64,000 nucleotides of DNA from an uncultured Pelagibacteraceae bacterium (GTDB lineage: Bacteria; Pseudomonadota; Alphaproteobacteria; Pelagibacterales; Pelagibacteraceae): positions 124,001-188,000 of the forward strand of contig CACAYM010000002.1 in assembly GCA_902536765.1 (NCBI GenBank). The letters are read 5' to 3'. The notes below the pieces were generated by a model. The model worked only from the letters and a program-made list of their open reading frames with translations. It was not told the origin of the DNA and ran no database searches. Positions 9,293-18,726 of the stretch are shown here, in pieces. Numbering within the stretch: position 1 is the stretch's first letter; each line of letters starts with the position of its first letter. The translations under genes were made by a program, and so were the position numbers.

Positions 9293-12200
9293 ATGGTTAA
9301 AAAAGTACTACCACCGCTAAATGAACAAAACCAAGTTTCAAATATAGCTACTTCTGGAGAATGGAAATCTGAAGATGCTTCATTTTTAGAAAAACTAGCC
9401 AAAGGGTTAAAAATGGGTGGTGAAGAAATAGTTTCTGCCACAGACATAGTTTCAGTCCCAGATGTTTGGGCAAGAGTTCTAATAGTAAGAAATGGTCTTT
9501 TAGATAACAACCAATCAATAGTAAATGAGTGGAGAGGAACTTTGGCTCTGTTAGGTTTAGCTCCTTATTACAAACATATATACGATTTATCTTCAAGTAT
9601 AGTTAACATTCAAGACATAAAAAATAATCCATATTCAGGAGGAAGTCCTGCAAACGACGGATTGGCACATATTGGGAAAATATTATTTGATGTTAAACCT
9701 TTAGATACGATGGCTCAAGGCCAAGATTGGAATGCTGTAGGGGTTTTGAATTTTAACAAATCAGCTATAGCAGTAGTTAATCCTTATACAATGTTAGCGG
9801 CAGCTAAAGATTATACAGGTATCAATAATATTTCTAAATTACCTTGGTATGAAGATGGTTATTTAATAGATCCTTGTAACGCAAGAGATATGAGAAATGA
9901 ACAATTTGCTATTTTATCTCATTACATACAAGAATTAATAAACGGAATCCAAGGTCTTACCTATTCAAATATGGAAGTATTCAATGCAGTAATGGCAAGA
10001 CTTCAAGAATTTAAAACATCATGTGATGCAAAAAGTAGTGGAGCTAGTTTTTCAAGTTGGAACCCAACAAAAGTTAATTTAAACTTACCTGCACAACCTG
10101 TCTACGATAAACTTTCAACAATATATATAGGTGCTTCTGATCAAAACGCAAAATTTGATTGTGGTCTTGAGGTTAGACCAGAGTTTAAGGATCAAATTAA
10201 AGGTGGTATTTTTGCTGATTTTAGAGTCGCGCAATCAAAAGGAAAAACATTATCAGATGTTCGTGTTTGGAATAACTATTCTTTAAATTCTTTAAGACAA
10301 GATGAAAATTTATATAAAATATTGAAATCTGAATGTGAAGAGCAAGGTTACTTATATTTAACTCCAGAAACTATTTTTACAGAAAAATTAGTTGTTCTAC
10401 CAGGAGGTGATAGAAAGCTTAAAGAGCACTCTCGAGATGGAGAACAATTTGCATATCCAATAAACTCTTCCATGTTAATGTTTATGGATCCAAAAGCGAT
10501 TTCTACAAATTGTATAATTAGTCCTGATGGCGATAACTATAAAGCTGTTTTATATTTAAATTTAGTAAGTGAGAGTGGTGGTTCTATGAGTTATACTCTT
10601 GAAAAAATTTTTAAAGCTAAAGATGTTGTTAAAAATAGATCCGTCCCATTAGGTTTTAGTATTTGGCCAGATATTAAAACAGAAGACTGGGATCAATATT
10701 ATTTCTTCTACGACGGAAATACACAAGTAAATATTTTACCTAAAAATATTTTTTCAGTGAAGGATATTAATAGTAAATTAGAAAGTCAAACAGGTAGTGA
10801 TAAAATCAAATTCTTAGACTCAATGATTAAATCGCATGAAGTTATTGGAGAAGAAATTCCAATTCAGCAAACTTCTGCAGTAACAGAGTTAAGAACTTTA
10901 AAATCCTCACCTGAAGCAGTTATGTGCAATGTTGCTACCCAAACCGGTGGAAGATCATTTGTAGATCATAATCAAAGAGTAGATGTTGGGCTAATTCTTT
11001 TTCCTGATCCACAAGAGGTCAAAGATACGAATAATATATGGTCAATTGGTATTGATTTTGGAACAACTAACTCATGTGTTTTTTATAAAGAAAACAAAGA
11101 TGAACCTAAGGAATTAGGTTTTAAAAACAGAATTAATCTTCCATACGAACCAGGTAATGAAGAAGAAGAATTAGAAGAAGTAATGCAAGCTCATAAAGAA
11201 TTTGTTCCTAGTAGATTTGTTAGCGTTCCTTTTATGACAATTTTAAGAGAAAGATCATATAAAGAAACATCATCAGAAAATTTACCGTTTAGAAGTAATT
11301 TTATTTATTATGTTGACCAAGTTCTTTACGCAATTCAAGATCTACCTGACGATAAAAGACCTTTAAAATTTAATTTGAAATGGGATGAAGCTGAGCAAAG
11401 TAGAATTAAGTCTCAGTACTTTATTTCACAAATCGTTTTACAAGCAGCGGTAGAAGCAGCTGCTCAAGGAATAAAAAGAGAAAATTTACAATTTAATTTT
11501 TCTTATCCAGAAGCATATTCCCAAGATTTATTGAGATCTTTTAGACGAATAACTAAGAGAGCAATAAACATCGGATTGAATGATGAAAGTTATAAATCAG
11601 AGGAAAAAACTAAATTTGAAACAGAAAGTATATCAAGCGCTTTGTACTTCGCCCAAGGTCAAAAAATAGCTTTCGCAAATAATGTTGTCACAATAGATAT
11701 AGGTGGTGGAACTTCAGATTTATCTCTTTGGCAAGATAACAAATTAATTTGGAGAAACTCATTCAGACTAGCAGGTAAAGATGTGCTGATAGATTATTTG
11801 ACTAATAATTTACCTTTAATTAAAGAAATAAGTGGTAATGATGAATTGTTGCTTGCTACGTATGATGACCTGCAAAAAATTAAATCTAATAAATCTAAAT
11901 TAGCAAATGGTGTTGAATTATTAGTAAACAGCACAACATTTGGTAAAGCATTTTCAAATAGATTCGACATAGTCAGTGGAAAAGAAAGAGGAAAAGAACT
12001 TAAAAACTTAACCGAATTAACTTTATCTGGAATTCTTTATTATGTAAGTCTAGTGACAAATCATCTTATAGAACAAGGTCATTTCAAAAAAGGACTAACA
12101 AAATCTTTAAGAATTTGTTTGGGTGGTAAGGCAAGCACATTATATAAAATTGTTTTTGATGATAGCGTAGAGCAAGAAAGACTAGCTAAAATGATTGAAA

Positions 12201-12703
12201 AAGTAACTGATGGTGCTTTTGAATCTATAGCACTTGAATTTACCCATACACCCAAACACGAGGTCTCTTATGGGCTTTTAGTTGATAAATTTGGCGCCAC
12301 GGATTTAAACGTAAAAGAAAAATCTCACGAAACTGTTCTTGGTGAAGATATTATGTCAGGAAAAAATAAAGTCGGTGTTATTTCTGATCTTGATCCAAAT
12401 AAACCTTGGAGAATTAAAGATGTATCTAAATTAAAGACTTTTTTAAAATATTTGCAATCCTTTTCAAAAATTCCAGTAAAACTTACAAAAAAACTAGAGG
12501 GTGATCTTGAAGGAAAAATTAATGCTGAATTAAAAAATGGTCAGGCTAAAGCAATAGAGGCTCAAAAAAATCAACAATCAGTCGAAGGAGACGATAGTAT
12601 GAAAGAATTACAAAAAACTTCTTCCATATTAGAACCTGTATTTATATTGGAATTAAAACAAGTCATTAAAGAAATTGCAAGCGGCAAACTCAAGCTAAAG
12701 TAA
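9293..12703 (+). CDS. Actin/Hsp70-fold ATPase with large unknown N-terminal region
   Basis: An 1136-residue cytoplasmic protein. The C-terminal part has all core motifs of the actin/Hsp70 ATPase fold: phosphate-1 GIDFGTTNSC (Asp588), phosphate-2 IDIGGGTSDL (Asp802) and the adenosine motif ICLGGKAS (Gly944-945). The first 580 residues have no motif I recognise. They start with a low-complexity stretch and hold many aromatic and Asn residues (SVPDVWARVLIVRNGLL early on). No signal peptide or membrane helix is visible. The tail (about 1080-1136) is charged and helical. It may be a chaperone-like motor or an actin-like filament protein working with the adjacent tubulin-like protein. A resemblance to large Hsp70-like proteins of the SrfB kind is possible but untested. 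Confidence 0.8.
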   Translation: MVKKVLPPLNEQNQVSNIATSGEWKSEDASFLEKLAKGLKMGGEEIVSATDIVSVPDVWARVLIVRNGLLDNNQSIVNEWRGTLALLGLAPYYKHIYDLSSSIVNIQDIKNNPYSGGSPANDGLAHIGKILFDVKPLDTMAQGQDWNAVGVLNFNKSAIAVVNPYTMLAAAKDYTGINNISKLPWYEDGYLIDPCNARDMRNEQFAILSHYIQELINGIQGLTYSNMEVFNAVMARLQEFKTSCDAKSSGASFSSWNPTKVNLNLPAQPVYDKLSTIYIGASDQNAKFDCGLEVRPEFKDQIKGGIFADFRVAQSKGKTLSDVRVWNNYSLNSLRQDENLYKILKSECEEQGYLYLTPETIFTEKLVVLPGGDRKLKEHSRDGEQFAYPINSSMLMFMDPKAISTNCIISPDGDNYKAVLYLNLVSESGGSMSYTLEKIFKAKDVVKNRSVPLGFSIWPDIKTEDWDQYYFFYDGNTQVNILPKNIFSVKDINSKLESQTGSDKIKFLDSMIKSHEVIGEEIPIQQTSAVTELRTLKSSPEAVMCNVATQTGGRSFVDHNQRVDVGLILFPDPQEVKDTNNIWSIGIDFGTTNSCVFYKENKDEPKELGFKNRINLPYEPGNEEEELEEVMQAHKEFVPSRFVSVPFMTILRERSYKETSSENLPFRSNFIYYVDQVLYAIQDLPDDKRPLKFNLKWDEAEQSRIKSQYFISQIVLQAAVEAAAQGIKRENLQFNFSYPEAYSQDLLRSFRRITKRAINIGLNDESYKSEEKTKFETESISSALYFAQGQKIAFANNVVTIDIGGGTSDLSLWQDNKLIWRNSFRLAGKDVLIDYLTNNLPLIKEISGNDELLLATYDDLQKIKSNKSKLANGVELLVNSTTFGKAFSNRFDIVSGKERGKELKNLTELTLSGILYYVSLVTNHLIEQGHFKKGLTKSLRICLGGKASTLYKIVFDDSVEQERLAKMIEKVTDGAFESIALEFTHTPKHEVSYGLLVDKFGATDLNVKEKSHETVLGEDIMSGKNKVGVISDLDPNKPWRIKDVSKLKTFLKYLQSFSKIPVKLTKKLEGDLEGKINAELKNGQAKAIEAQKNQQSVEGDDSMKELQKTSSILEPVFILELKQVIKEIASGKLKLK

Positions 12704-12704
12704 A

Positions 12705-14645
12705 ATGTTTAAAAAAAAAATTAAGCTATTACTAATTATCTTTTTCTCGTTATTTTTATTTAACACAAGCTCCTTTTCTTTTCATAAAACGAACGCTAAA
12801 AAAGGAGGTAAACCAATATTTGAAGATCCAGATATTAATAAAGATCAAATTAGACAAAAGTATTGTGCTATGAAAGTTGTAAAAAAAGGATCATCGGAAC
12901 AAGAAGAGAATGATCTAGGACAACTAGGATGGATGATCTATGGATATCACGAATTAAATCCACTTCCTGCTGGTAAAAAATTAATTTTATCTAGAGAATT
13001 AAAATCTCAATTAAATTTTAAAATTGATCCTAAAACAACTAGTTTAGAAAAAATTTTAAAAATTCATTGTTTACAATATGGCGATCAAGACAGACCTATT
13101 AAATATAGAAATTCTTCAATGTTAGATTTATATAAAATAATTGCTGAAAAAAATGGCTTATTTAATGATGAAGAAAAACCAGATTATAAATTACCAATCG
13201 GAGAAGAGATTTATAAAAATGGAATAATAATAGATATACCTAATGTTGTTTATTATATGCCTGATTACTTAATTGCTAAACACAATAAACTTCTAGAAAA
13301 AGAAAAAAAGAAAAGAGATAAGCAAAAAAAGCGTGAAGAGCAAGCTGCTAAAGATAAAATATGGGTAAAAGATAACTATAAGCCAATTTTAGATAAAGCC
13401 AAAGAAAAGAAACAAAAATTTGATGAAACTAAAATCGAGCTTATCTCAAATTTAAAAAAACTAGAAAATAAAAGCAGAAAATTTGAAGAAAGATATGATC
13501 AAGTATTAGTTGATATAAATGACGTAATAGATTTTGATATTGTTAATACAAAGAACAAAAAAGTAATTTCAAAACTCAAAGAATTAAGACGATTAAAAAC
13601 AGAAAAGATTGAACCTATTGAATTAAAAGTATCAGTTTTAGACGGTGATATTGAACTTGAGAGAAAAATAATAGAAAATTTATTTGATAAAGATCCGAAA
13701 AATTACAAAAAATTACGAAAAAAAATATCCACTACTTATGGAAACCTTGAATTAATAATATCGAGAACAAAAGAGTCAATGAAAAGAAAGACTTTGGAAA
13801 AGTATAAAAAAAGTATAGATGAAATTGATTTCAAAAATCTTGAATCAGTTAAAGATTTAATAAATCAAAAAATTTTAGACAAAGAAGGTTTTATTGATAA
13901 GAACAATAAAATGATAGATGAGGTTTACTCTTTAATTAATGAGACAATAGAACTAGATTCGGAATTAAGTGAAAAAACATCATTTACTAAATACATTGTT
14001 TATATTGGTATAGCATTTTTGGTAATTTTTGGAATTGGTCTAGTTGTTTATATTTTACTTCAGCGAAAAGAACTAACAAATCTTAAATCAGAAACTAAAA
14101 AAAGTGAAAGTAGATTTTCTGAATTACAAGGACAAATTAAAAGCACTTCAGAACAAATTAAGAAAACTTCAAGATCTTCTCCTTCCCAAATAGAAGATAA
14201 AGGAGCTCCTGTTGTTGAAAAACCAAAATCAGCAGCAGAGATACTTGCAGCTAAATTTGATGAAATGTTATCTGATTACAGAGATAGTTTAGACGATTTT
14301 TCAAAAGTTGCTGCTTTTAAACAAAAATGGAACGGATTAGCATTAAGTCGAAAAGAAAGACAAGATGGAACAAAAACAATATTAATTAATTCAACAAGAG
14401 CGTTTGAAAAAGCAGAAATATGGTGTGTAAATTTCAGCGATAAATATTTTGCATTTCCTGGCTCTACTGTGAAATCTAATATGGCAACATATATGAATTT
14501 AGATTTTGAAAAAGCAAGTAGAGATTTTAAAGGAGTTTTTGCAATATCTTCAGGATCTAGTTACATAAGCGATCCTGCGCTTTTGAGAAGAGGTGGCGCA
14601 GGGTTTGTAGTTGAAAAACCAGGTAAATTAACTTTCCCAACATAA
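12705..14645 (+). CDS. Coiled-coil protein with signal sequence and one internal membrane helix
   Basis: A 646-residue protein that starts one base after the ATPase gene. Residues 1-25 are a signal sequence or anchor. Residues about 190-425 are strongly charged, rich in Lys/Glu heptads and probably coiled coil. A clear membrane helix lies at about 428-450 (YIGIAFLVIFGIGLVVYILL), followed by a second short coiled coil and a globular C-terminal domain (about 525-646). If the signal is cleaved, the long coil is periplasmic and the C-terminal domain cytoplasmic. The protein would then connect the secreted vWA/protease/SH3b side to the tubulin/actin-like side. The family is unrecognised; the topology is predicted by eye. 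Confidence 0.72.
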   Translation: MFKKKIKLLLIIFFSLFLFNTSSFSFHKTNAKKGGKPIFEDPDINKDQIRQKYCAMKVVKKGSSEQEENDLGQLGWMIYGYHELNPLPAGKKLILSRELKSQLNFKIDPKTTSLEKILKIHCLQYGDQDRPIKYRNSSMLDLYKIIAEKNGLFNDEEKPDYKLPIGEEIYKNGIIIDIPNVVYYMPDYLIAKHNKLLEKEKKKRDKQKKREEQAAKDKIWVKDNYKPILDKAKEKKQKFDETKIELISNLKKLENKSRKFEERYDQVLVDINDVIDFDIVNTKNKKVISKLKELRRLKTEKIEPIELKVSVLDGDIELERKIIENLFDKDPKNYKKLRKKISTTYGNLELIISRTKESMKRKTLEKYKKSIDEIDFKNLESVKDLINQKILDKEGFIDKNNKMIDEVYSLINETIELDSELSEKTSFTKYIVYIGIAFLVIFGIGLVVYILLQRKELTNLKSETKKSESRFSELQGQIKSTSEQIKKTSRSSPSQIEDKGAPVVEKPKSAAEILAAKFDEMLSDYRDSLDDFSKVAAFKQKWNGLALSRKERQDGTKTILINSTRAFEKAEIWCVNFSDKYFAFPGSTVKSNMATYMNLDFEKASRDFKGVFAISSGSSYISDPALLRRGGAGFVVEKPGKLTFPT

Positions 14646-14646
14646 A

Positions 14647-15567
14647 ATGATATATAAATTTATAGATAATAATGGATCAGAAATAACTGTAAATTCCTTA
14701 TCAAGTCTTCAATCACTTGTCGATAGCGAAACTATAAAAAAAAATACTAAAGTAAAAGCTGGATTAAGAGGAAAATGGACAATAGCATCAAACATAGAAG
14801 GCCTAAACTTTATTGCAGAGGAGGAAATTCAAAATATTTCAGAAACAGGGGAGGATATCAAATCTTTTATAACACGAACTGAAAATTTCAAAACTCAAGA
14901 GGAAACTAAAGAAGAAGCTTATACGAAAACTGAAGAAGATAATACGAAAGTTGAAAATGGAGATAAAAATGTTGAAGAAATTAAAAAAGAAGAAGTTGAA
15001 GTGTATGATGAAACTAAAGAGGATGTTGTTGATAATTCAGATTATTACACAGAAAAATTTAGTAAACAAAATGATCAGTCAGATTATTACACAGAAAAAT
15101 TTAATAAACAAAATGAACAGGAGGAAAGTATGGGGATGAATTTACCTGAAGCTGTAAAGAAATGTTTTAAAAAATATTTTGATTTTAAAGGAAGGGCTAG
15201 TAGATCTGAGTACTGGTATTTTGTCCTTTTTATAATTCTTGGTTATATAGTTGGTTTTTTATTAATCTTGATTACACCACTTTTTGCCTGGTTGTTTGGA
15301 GGCTTCATCATAGGAATAATTATACCAGCAATATCAGTTACTGCTAGAAGATTACATGACATAAATAAAAGTGGATGGTTTCAAGCTATACCAATACCTG
15401 CTGGTATTTTAGAAACTGGATTTGCAATGAATAGAAATGAGACTGGTGAGTTAATTTTTTTATTTATAGGTCTAGCTCTTTATATTTATTTAATTGTTTT
15501 ATATTGCACAGCTGGTGATAGTAAACAGAATAGATTTGGAAAAAACCCTTTAAAACAAAAAAAATAA
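14647..15567 (+). CDS. GYF-like domain fused to DUF805 membrane domain
   Basis: A 306-residue protein. The first 55 residues (YKFIDNNGSEITVNSLSSLQ, then LRGKWTIASNI) resemble the bacterial GYF_2 adaptor domain. An acidic linker follows, with two near-identical 14-residue repeats (residues 131-158, SDYYTEKFxKQNxQ). The C-terminal 140 residues are a DUF805 domain with about four helices and the typical CFKKYFDFKGRASRSEYWYF entry, ARRLHDINKSGW middle and AGDSKQNRFG exit motifs. GYF domains bind proline-rich or linear peptides, so this may be a membrane adaptor for the cytoplasmic parts of the machine. It is 1 base from the upstream gene and 3 bases from the lipoprotein gene. Confidence 0.8.
   Translation: MIYKFIDNNGSEITVNSLSSLQSLVDSETIKKNTKVKAGLRGKWTIASNIEGLNFIAEEEIQNISETGEDIKSFITRTENFKTQEETKEEAYTKTEEDNTKVENGDKNVEEIKKEEVEVYDETKEDVVDNSDYYTEKFSKQNDQSDYYTEKFNKQNEQEESMGMNLPEAVKKCFKKYFDFKGRASRSEYWYFVLFIILGYIVGFLLILITPLFAWLFGGFIIGIIIPAISVTARRLHDINKSGWFQAIPIPAGILETGFAMNRNETGELIFLFIGLALYIYLIVLYCTAGDSKQNRFGKNPLKQKK
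15037..15120 (+). repeat. Two tandem 42-base coding repeats
   Basis: Copies at 15037-15078 and 15079-15120 differ at a few bases and encode SDYYTEKFSKQNDQ and SDYYTEKFNKQNEQ. They lie in frame in the linker of the GYF/DUF805 protein. A recent in-frame duplication of a tyrosine-rich peptide motif, perhaps a binding site, is the simplest reading. Confidence 0.9.
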
Positions 15568-15570
15568 TAA

Positions 15571-15909
15571 ATGAAACAAACATTAATCGTGCTAATATTA
15601 GGTTTGTTATTAAGTAGCTGTTCGGATTATCTTTCAGAAAAAAAACGTTTGAAATTACAAAAAGATAAAGAAATTTTAGAAAAACAAAGAAATGAAGATA
15701 AAGCTACTTGTAAATATTATGGATTTAAGGCTGATACAGCAGAATTTTCTGATTGTTTAATGAATTTAGATATTGCAAGAAAACAAGAATTACTAACTAG
15801 AAAAATGCTTGAATGCGAGGCCGTCAGGAAGAGCAATAGTGAAAGTGGAGTTACCGGTTTTTGGGGAGGTGTCTTAATGGGTGCCAGAGAAAATCTAGCA
15901 TGTGATTAA
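15571..15909 (+). CDS. Small lipoprotein at the end of the tubulin-like operon
   Basis: A 112-residue protein with a lipoprotein signal and lipobox LSSC, followed by a Lys/Glu-rich helix and a C-terminal Gly-rich segment (GVTGFWGGVLMGARENL). Three Cys pairs with irregular spacing lie beyond the lipid-bearing one. I do not recognise a family. The signal region resembles that of the small lipoprotein at 28159 in the other island (both read LGLLLxSCSDY). It is 3 bases from the DUF805 gene, so co-transcribed. The tRNA-Leu scrap begins 3 bases after its stop codon. Confidence 0.7.
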   Translation: MKQTLIVLILGLLLSSCSDYLSEKKRLKLQKDKEILEKQRNEDKATCKYYGFKADTAEFSDCLMNLDIARKQELLTRKMLECEAVRKSNSESGVTGFWGGVLMGARENLACD

Positions 15910-15912
15910 TTT

Positions 15913-15932
15913 AATAACTCATGCCCTCGTGG
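15913..15932 (+). repeat. Scrap of tRNA-Leu 5' end (remnant 1)
   Basis: Twenty bases are identical to 18784-18803, covering ten bases before the tRNA-Leu and its first ten bases (GCCCTCGTGG from 15923). The tRNA promoter found before the other two copies is absent. It sits between the end of the tubulin-like operon and the M16 gene, marking a probable old junction. Confidence 0.6.
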
Positions 15933-15956
15933 AGACATCAGTATTTATCAAATTAA

Positions 15957-18722
15957 ATGAAAAAAATTTATCTACTATTTTTCTTAATTTTATCATCTAG
16001 TCTTAGAGCAGAGATATTTCCAATTGACCCAAATATTAAATATGGAAAGTTAGAAAATGGCTTTACCTACTATATTAGAGAAAATCAAACTCCAAAAGAC
16101 AAGGTAAGTATCAAACTTTTGATTAATACAGGTTCGATCATGGAAGAGGATAGACAACAAGGTCTAGCTCATTTGTTAGAGCATATGGCTTTTAATGGTT
16201 CTGAAAATTTTCCTAAGAAAAAAATTGATGAATATTTAACATCAATTGGTCTTAATCTTGGCTCAGATTACAATGCATCAGCTGGCCATTTAACAACCAA
16301 TTATAGATTTACAGTTCCTACAAAAAATCCTGAACATGTTGAAACGATAATAAAAATTATTTCAGACATAACCCATAAGCTGACTTTAGAGCCTGAGGCA
16401 TTTGAAAGAGAACGTAAAATTGTAGAGGAAGAGTGGAGAATAAAATATGGAAACTCCAAAAGATATTATGAAGAGATAAAGCAATATTTGTTTAAAAATT
16501 CAATTTTCCTCAACCGTGATCCGATAGGTAAAATTGATGTAATTCAAAATTTTGATTATCAGGATGTAATCGATTATTATCAGAAATGGTACCAGCCTGA
16601 GTTAATGAGTGTATTTGTTATTGGTGATATAGATACTGATAATATTGAAAATTTAATTAAAAAGTACTTTAAAGAAATTAAGAATACACCAGTCAAACTT
16701 CCTGATTATAAAATTCCAAATTATACTGAAAACCAGTTTTATACTTTTCAAGATGATGAGCAAACAAACATCAGCTTTTCGATATTTGAAAAAAATAAAT
16801 TTAATAAAATTGATACTCTTGAAAGCTACAAAGAGGCAATAATTAACAACCTTATTGTAGACATTTTCAAAAGACGAATAAATGAAAGTATAGAAAAAAA
16901 AGAGGTTAAATTTTTAGATGCCTATATTACTGATTTTAATATTTCTGATTTAGATGAATTTAGAATTATTTCTGCCGATCTAAAAGAAGATCAAATTTAT
17001 GAGGGAATTGAAAATATATTATTTTTAGTTGAACAAATTAAACAACATGGTTTCTTAAACACAGAGCTAGATCTTGCTAAGAAAAATATGATCAATACAT
17101 CACGAAAAAGCCTAGAAGAAGAAACGACGCGATCATCTGCAAGTTTTATCAACGAGTATGAAAGACACTTTTTATATAATGAAATGATTACTGGTATTAA
17201 AAAAGAGTTGGAAATAAAAAGACAAATTTTACCAGAAATTACAGTTCAGGATTTAAGTAATTATTTTTTAAAATATATAAGAGCAGAAAATCAAATATTA
17301 ATCATTAAAGCGCCTGAGTATATCCAAAATATTCCAACAAAGGATGAAATTGATCAAATAGCTGCTCAAATAAGTCAACAAGAAATTAAACCGTATTTTT
17401 TTGAGTTAAAGCAAGTCGAGTTAATTAAAAAAGATTTGTTAGGCTCTAAAATTATTAAGAGAAAAAAATATCCTAAATCAAACGTTATTAAGCTGACTCT
17501 AGGAAATGGTGCAAATATATACTTAAAAAAATCAACATTAAAGAAAGATAGAATTTCTCTGAGAGCTCTAAGTGATGGCGGTTATTCAACCGTTGAAATT
17601 GAAAAGCTTCCTTCTGCTAAATACACAGAAAATATTTTAAACAAAGCAGACATTGGGGAACTTAGTATTTCCGAAAAAGATAATTTGTTTGATGATCAAA
17701 TTGTTGATGTTTCACCAAGAATAAGTGAGGGAAAAGAACAAATAATTGGTTACTCAAATAACGAAAATCTTGAAACTATGTTTAAGTTTTTATATGTGAA
17801 TTTTACTGATTTAAGAATTAAACAAACACATATTGATCGGTTAAAGGAGCAAAAAATTAATGAATATAGAGCTGAGAAGGAAAGCCCAAAACACCAACTT
17901 AATTTGGAATTTAGAGAAAAACTCTATCAAAACCACCCAAGAACCTTTTATCCAACCGAGGAAGTATTTAAAAAAATAAATTTATCCACTGTCAAAGAAT
18001 TTTATAAAGATCGCTTTAAAGATGGTGCTAATTTTCATTTTATCATTGTTGGTGATTTCGAATTAAAGGTTATTGAACCTTTAATCGAGAAATATATTGG
18101 AAGTCTTGAAAGCTCTAAAAGACATAAAGAATTTGTTGATCATGGTATAAGAGTGACCCAGCAAAGAGAAGAATTATCTTTTATTGAAGATAACCCAAAA
18201 AAAGCAACCGTAACAAGAATATACAACAAACCGTTTAAATACTCTTACAAAGAAAAATTAAAATACAACTTAATGCTTTCTATATTAGACAAGATATTAT
18301 TCGATGAAGTAAGAGAAAAAGATAATTTAGTTTATTCGATTAATGCTGCAAAATATTATGATCAAAAATCACCAATACCATTAATGAGTTTCTATATTGT
18401 ATACGGCTCAGAACCAAATAATGTTGAAAAAATTGATCAAAAGATAAATGAGATATTAACTAGAATTAAAAATGGAGATTTTGATACCAAGCTTTTTAAA
18501 GATCAAAAATTAGTACTAAAAAATCAATATAAAACCGCAAGAGAGTCTAATAATTTCTGGATAGCATCAATAGCTGACGCTATAAGTAATAATTTAAATT
18601 TTGAGCAAATAAATAATGTTGATACAATGATTGATAGCATCACTTTAAGAGATATATTAAGATTAGCTAAGAAAAATTTTGATCAAAATTATATCAACGA
18701 ATTAATTAAAGAATCAGACTAA
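15957..18722 (+). CDS. Secreted M16 family zinc metallopeptidase
   Basis: A 921-residue PqqL/pitrilysin-like peptidase. A signal peptide (MKKIYLLFFLILSSSLRAE) sends it to the periplasm. The inverted zinc motif HLLEH is at His72, Glu75 and His76, and the third zinc ligand is in the IVEEEW stretch (Glu156-158). The second half repeats the M16 fold without the zinc motif, as in long M16 proteins. It stands alone as cargo between tRNA-Leu remnants 1 and 2, with its start 25 bases after remnant 1. The substrate is unknown; peptide breakdown for nutrition is likely. Confidence 0.88.
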   Translation: MKKIYLLFFLILSSSLRAEIFPIDPNIKYGKLENGFTYYIRENQTPKDKVSIKLLINTGSIMEEDRQQGLAHLLEHMAFNGSENFPKKKIDEYLTSIGLNLGSDYNASAGHLTTNYRFTVPTKNPEHVETIIKIISDITHKLTLEPEAFERERKIVEEEWRIKYGNSKRYYEEIKQYLFKNSIFLNRDPIGKIDVIQNFDYQDVIDYYQKWYQPELMSVFVIGDIDTDNIENLIKKYFKEIKNTPVKLPDYKIPNYTENQFYTFQDDEQTNISFSIFEKNKFNKIDTLESYKEAIINNLIVDIFKRRINESIEKKEVKFLDAYITDFNISDLDEFRIISADLKEDQIYEGIENILFLVEQIKQHGFLNTELDLAKKNMINTSRKSLEEETTRSSASFINEYERHFLYNEMITGIKKELEIKRQILPEITVQDLSNYFLKYIRAENQILIIKAPEYIQNIPTKDEIDQIAAQISQQEIKPYFFELKQVELIKKDLLGSKIIKRKKYPKSNVIKLTLGNGANIYLKKSTLKKDRISLRALSDGGYSTVEIEKLPSAKYTENILNKADIGELSISEKDNLFDDQIVDVSPRISEGKEQIIGYSNNENLETMFKFLYVNFTDLRIKQTHIDRLKEQKINEYRAEKESPKHQLNLEFREKLYQNHPRTFYPTEEVFKKINLSTVKEFYKDRFKDGANFHFIIVGDFELKVIEPLIEKYIGSLESSKRHKEFVDHGIRVTQQREELSFIEDNPKKATVTRIYNKPFKYSYKEKLKYNLMLSILDKILFDEVREKDNLVYSINAAKYYDQKSPIPLMSFYIVYGSEPNNVEKIDQKINEILTRIKNGDFDTKLFKDQKLVLKNQYKTARESNNFWIASIADAISNNLNFEQINNVDTMIDSITLRDILRLAKKNFDQNYINELIKESD

Positions 18723-18726
18723 GATT

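Noticed and set aside
9293-12703. The ATPase as the housekeeping chaperone DnaK
   Set aside because: Far too long, ATPase motifs in the C-terminal part, no substrate-binding domain and no dnaJ or grpE neighbour.
15037-15120. Possible CRISPR-like tandem repeat
   Set aside because: Only two adjacent copies with no spacers, in frame within a coding gene.
14951-15139. Overlapping frame with a repeated IITQKNL peptide
   Set aside because: It is the +1 reading of the 42-base repeats in the GYF/DUF805 gene; the main frame explains the repeat better.
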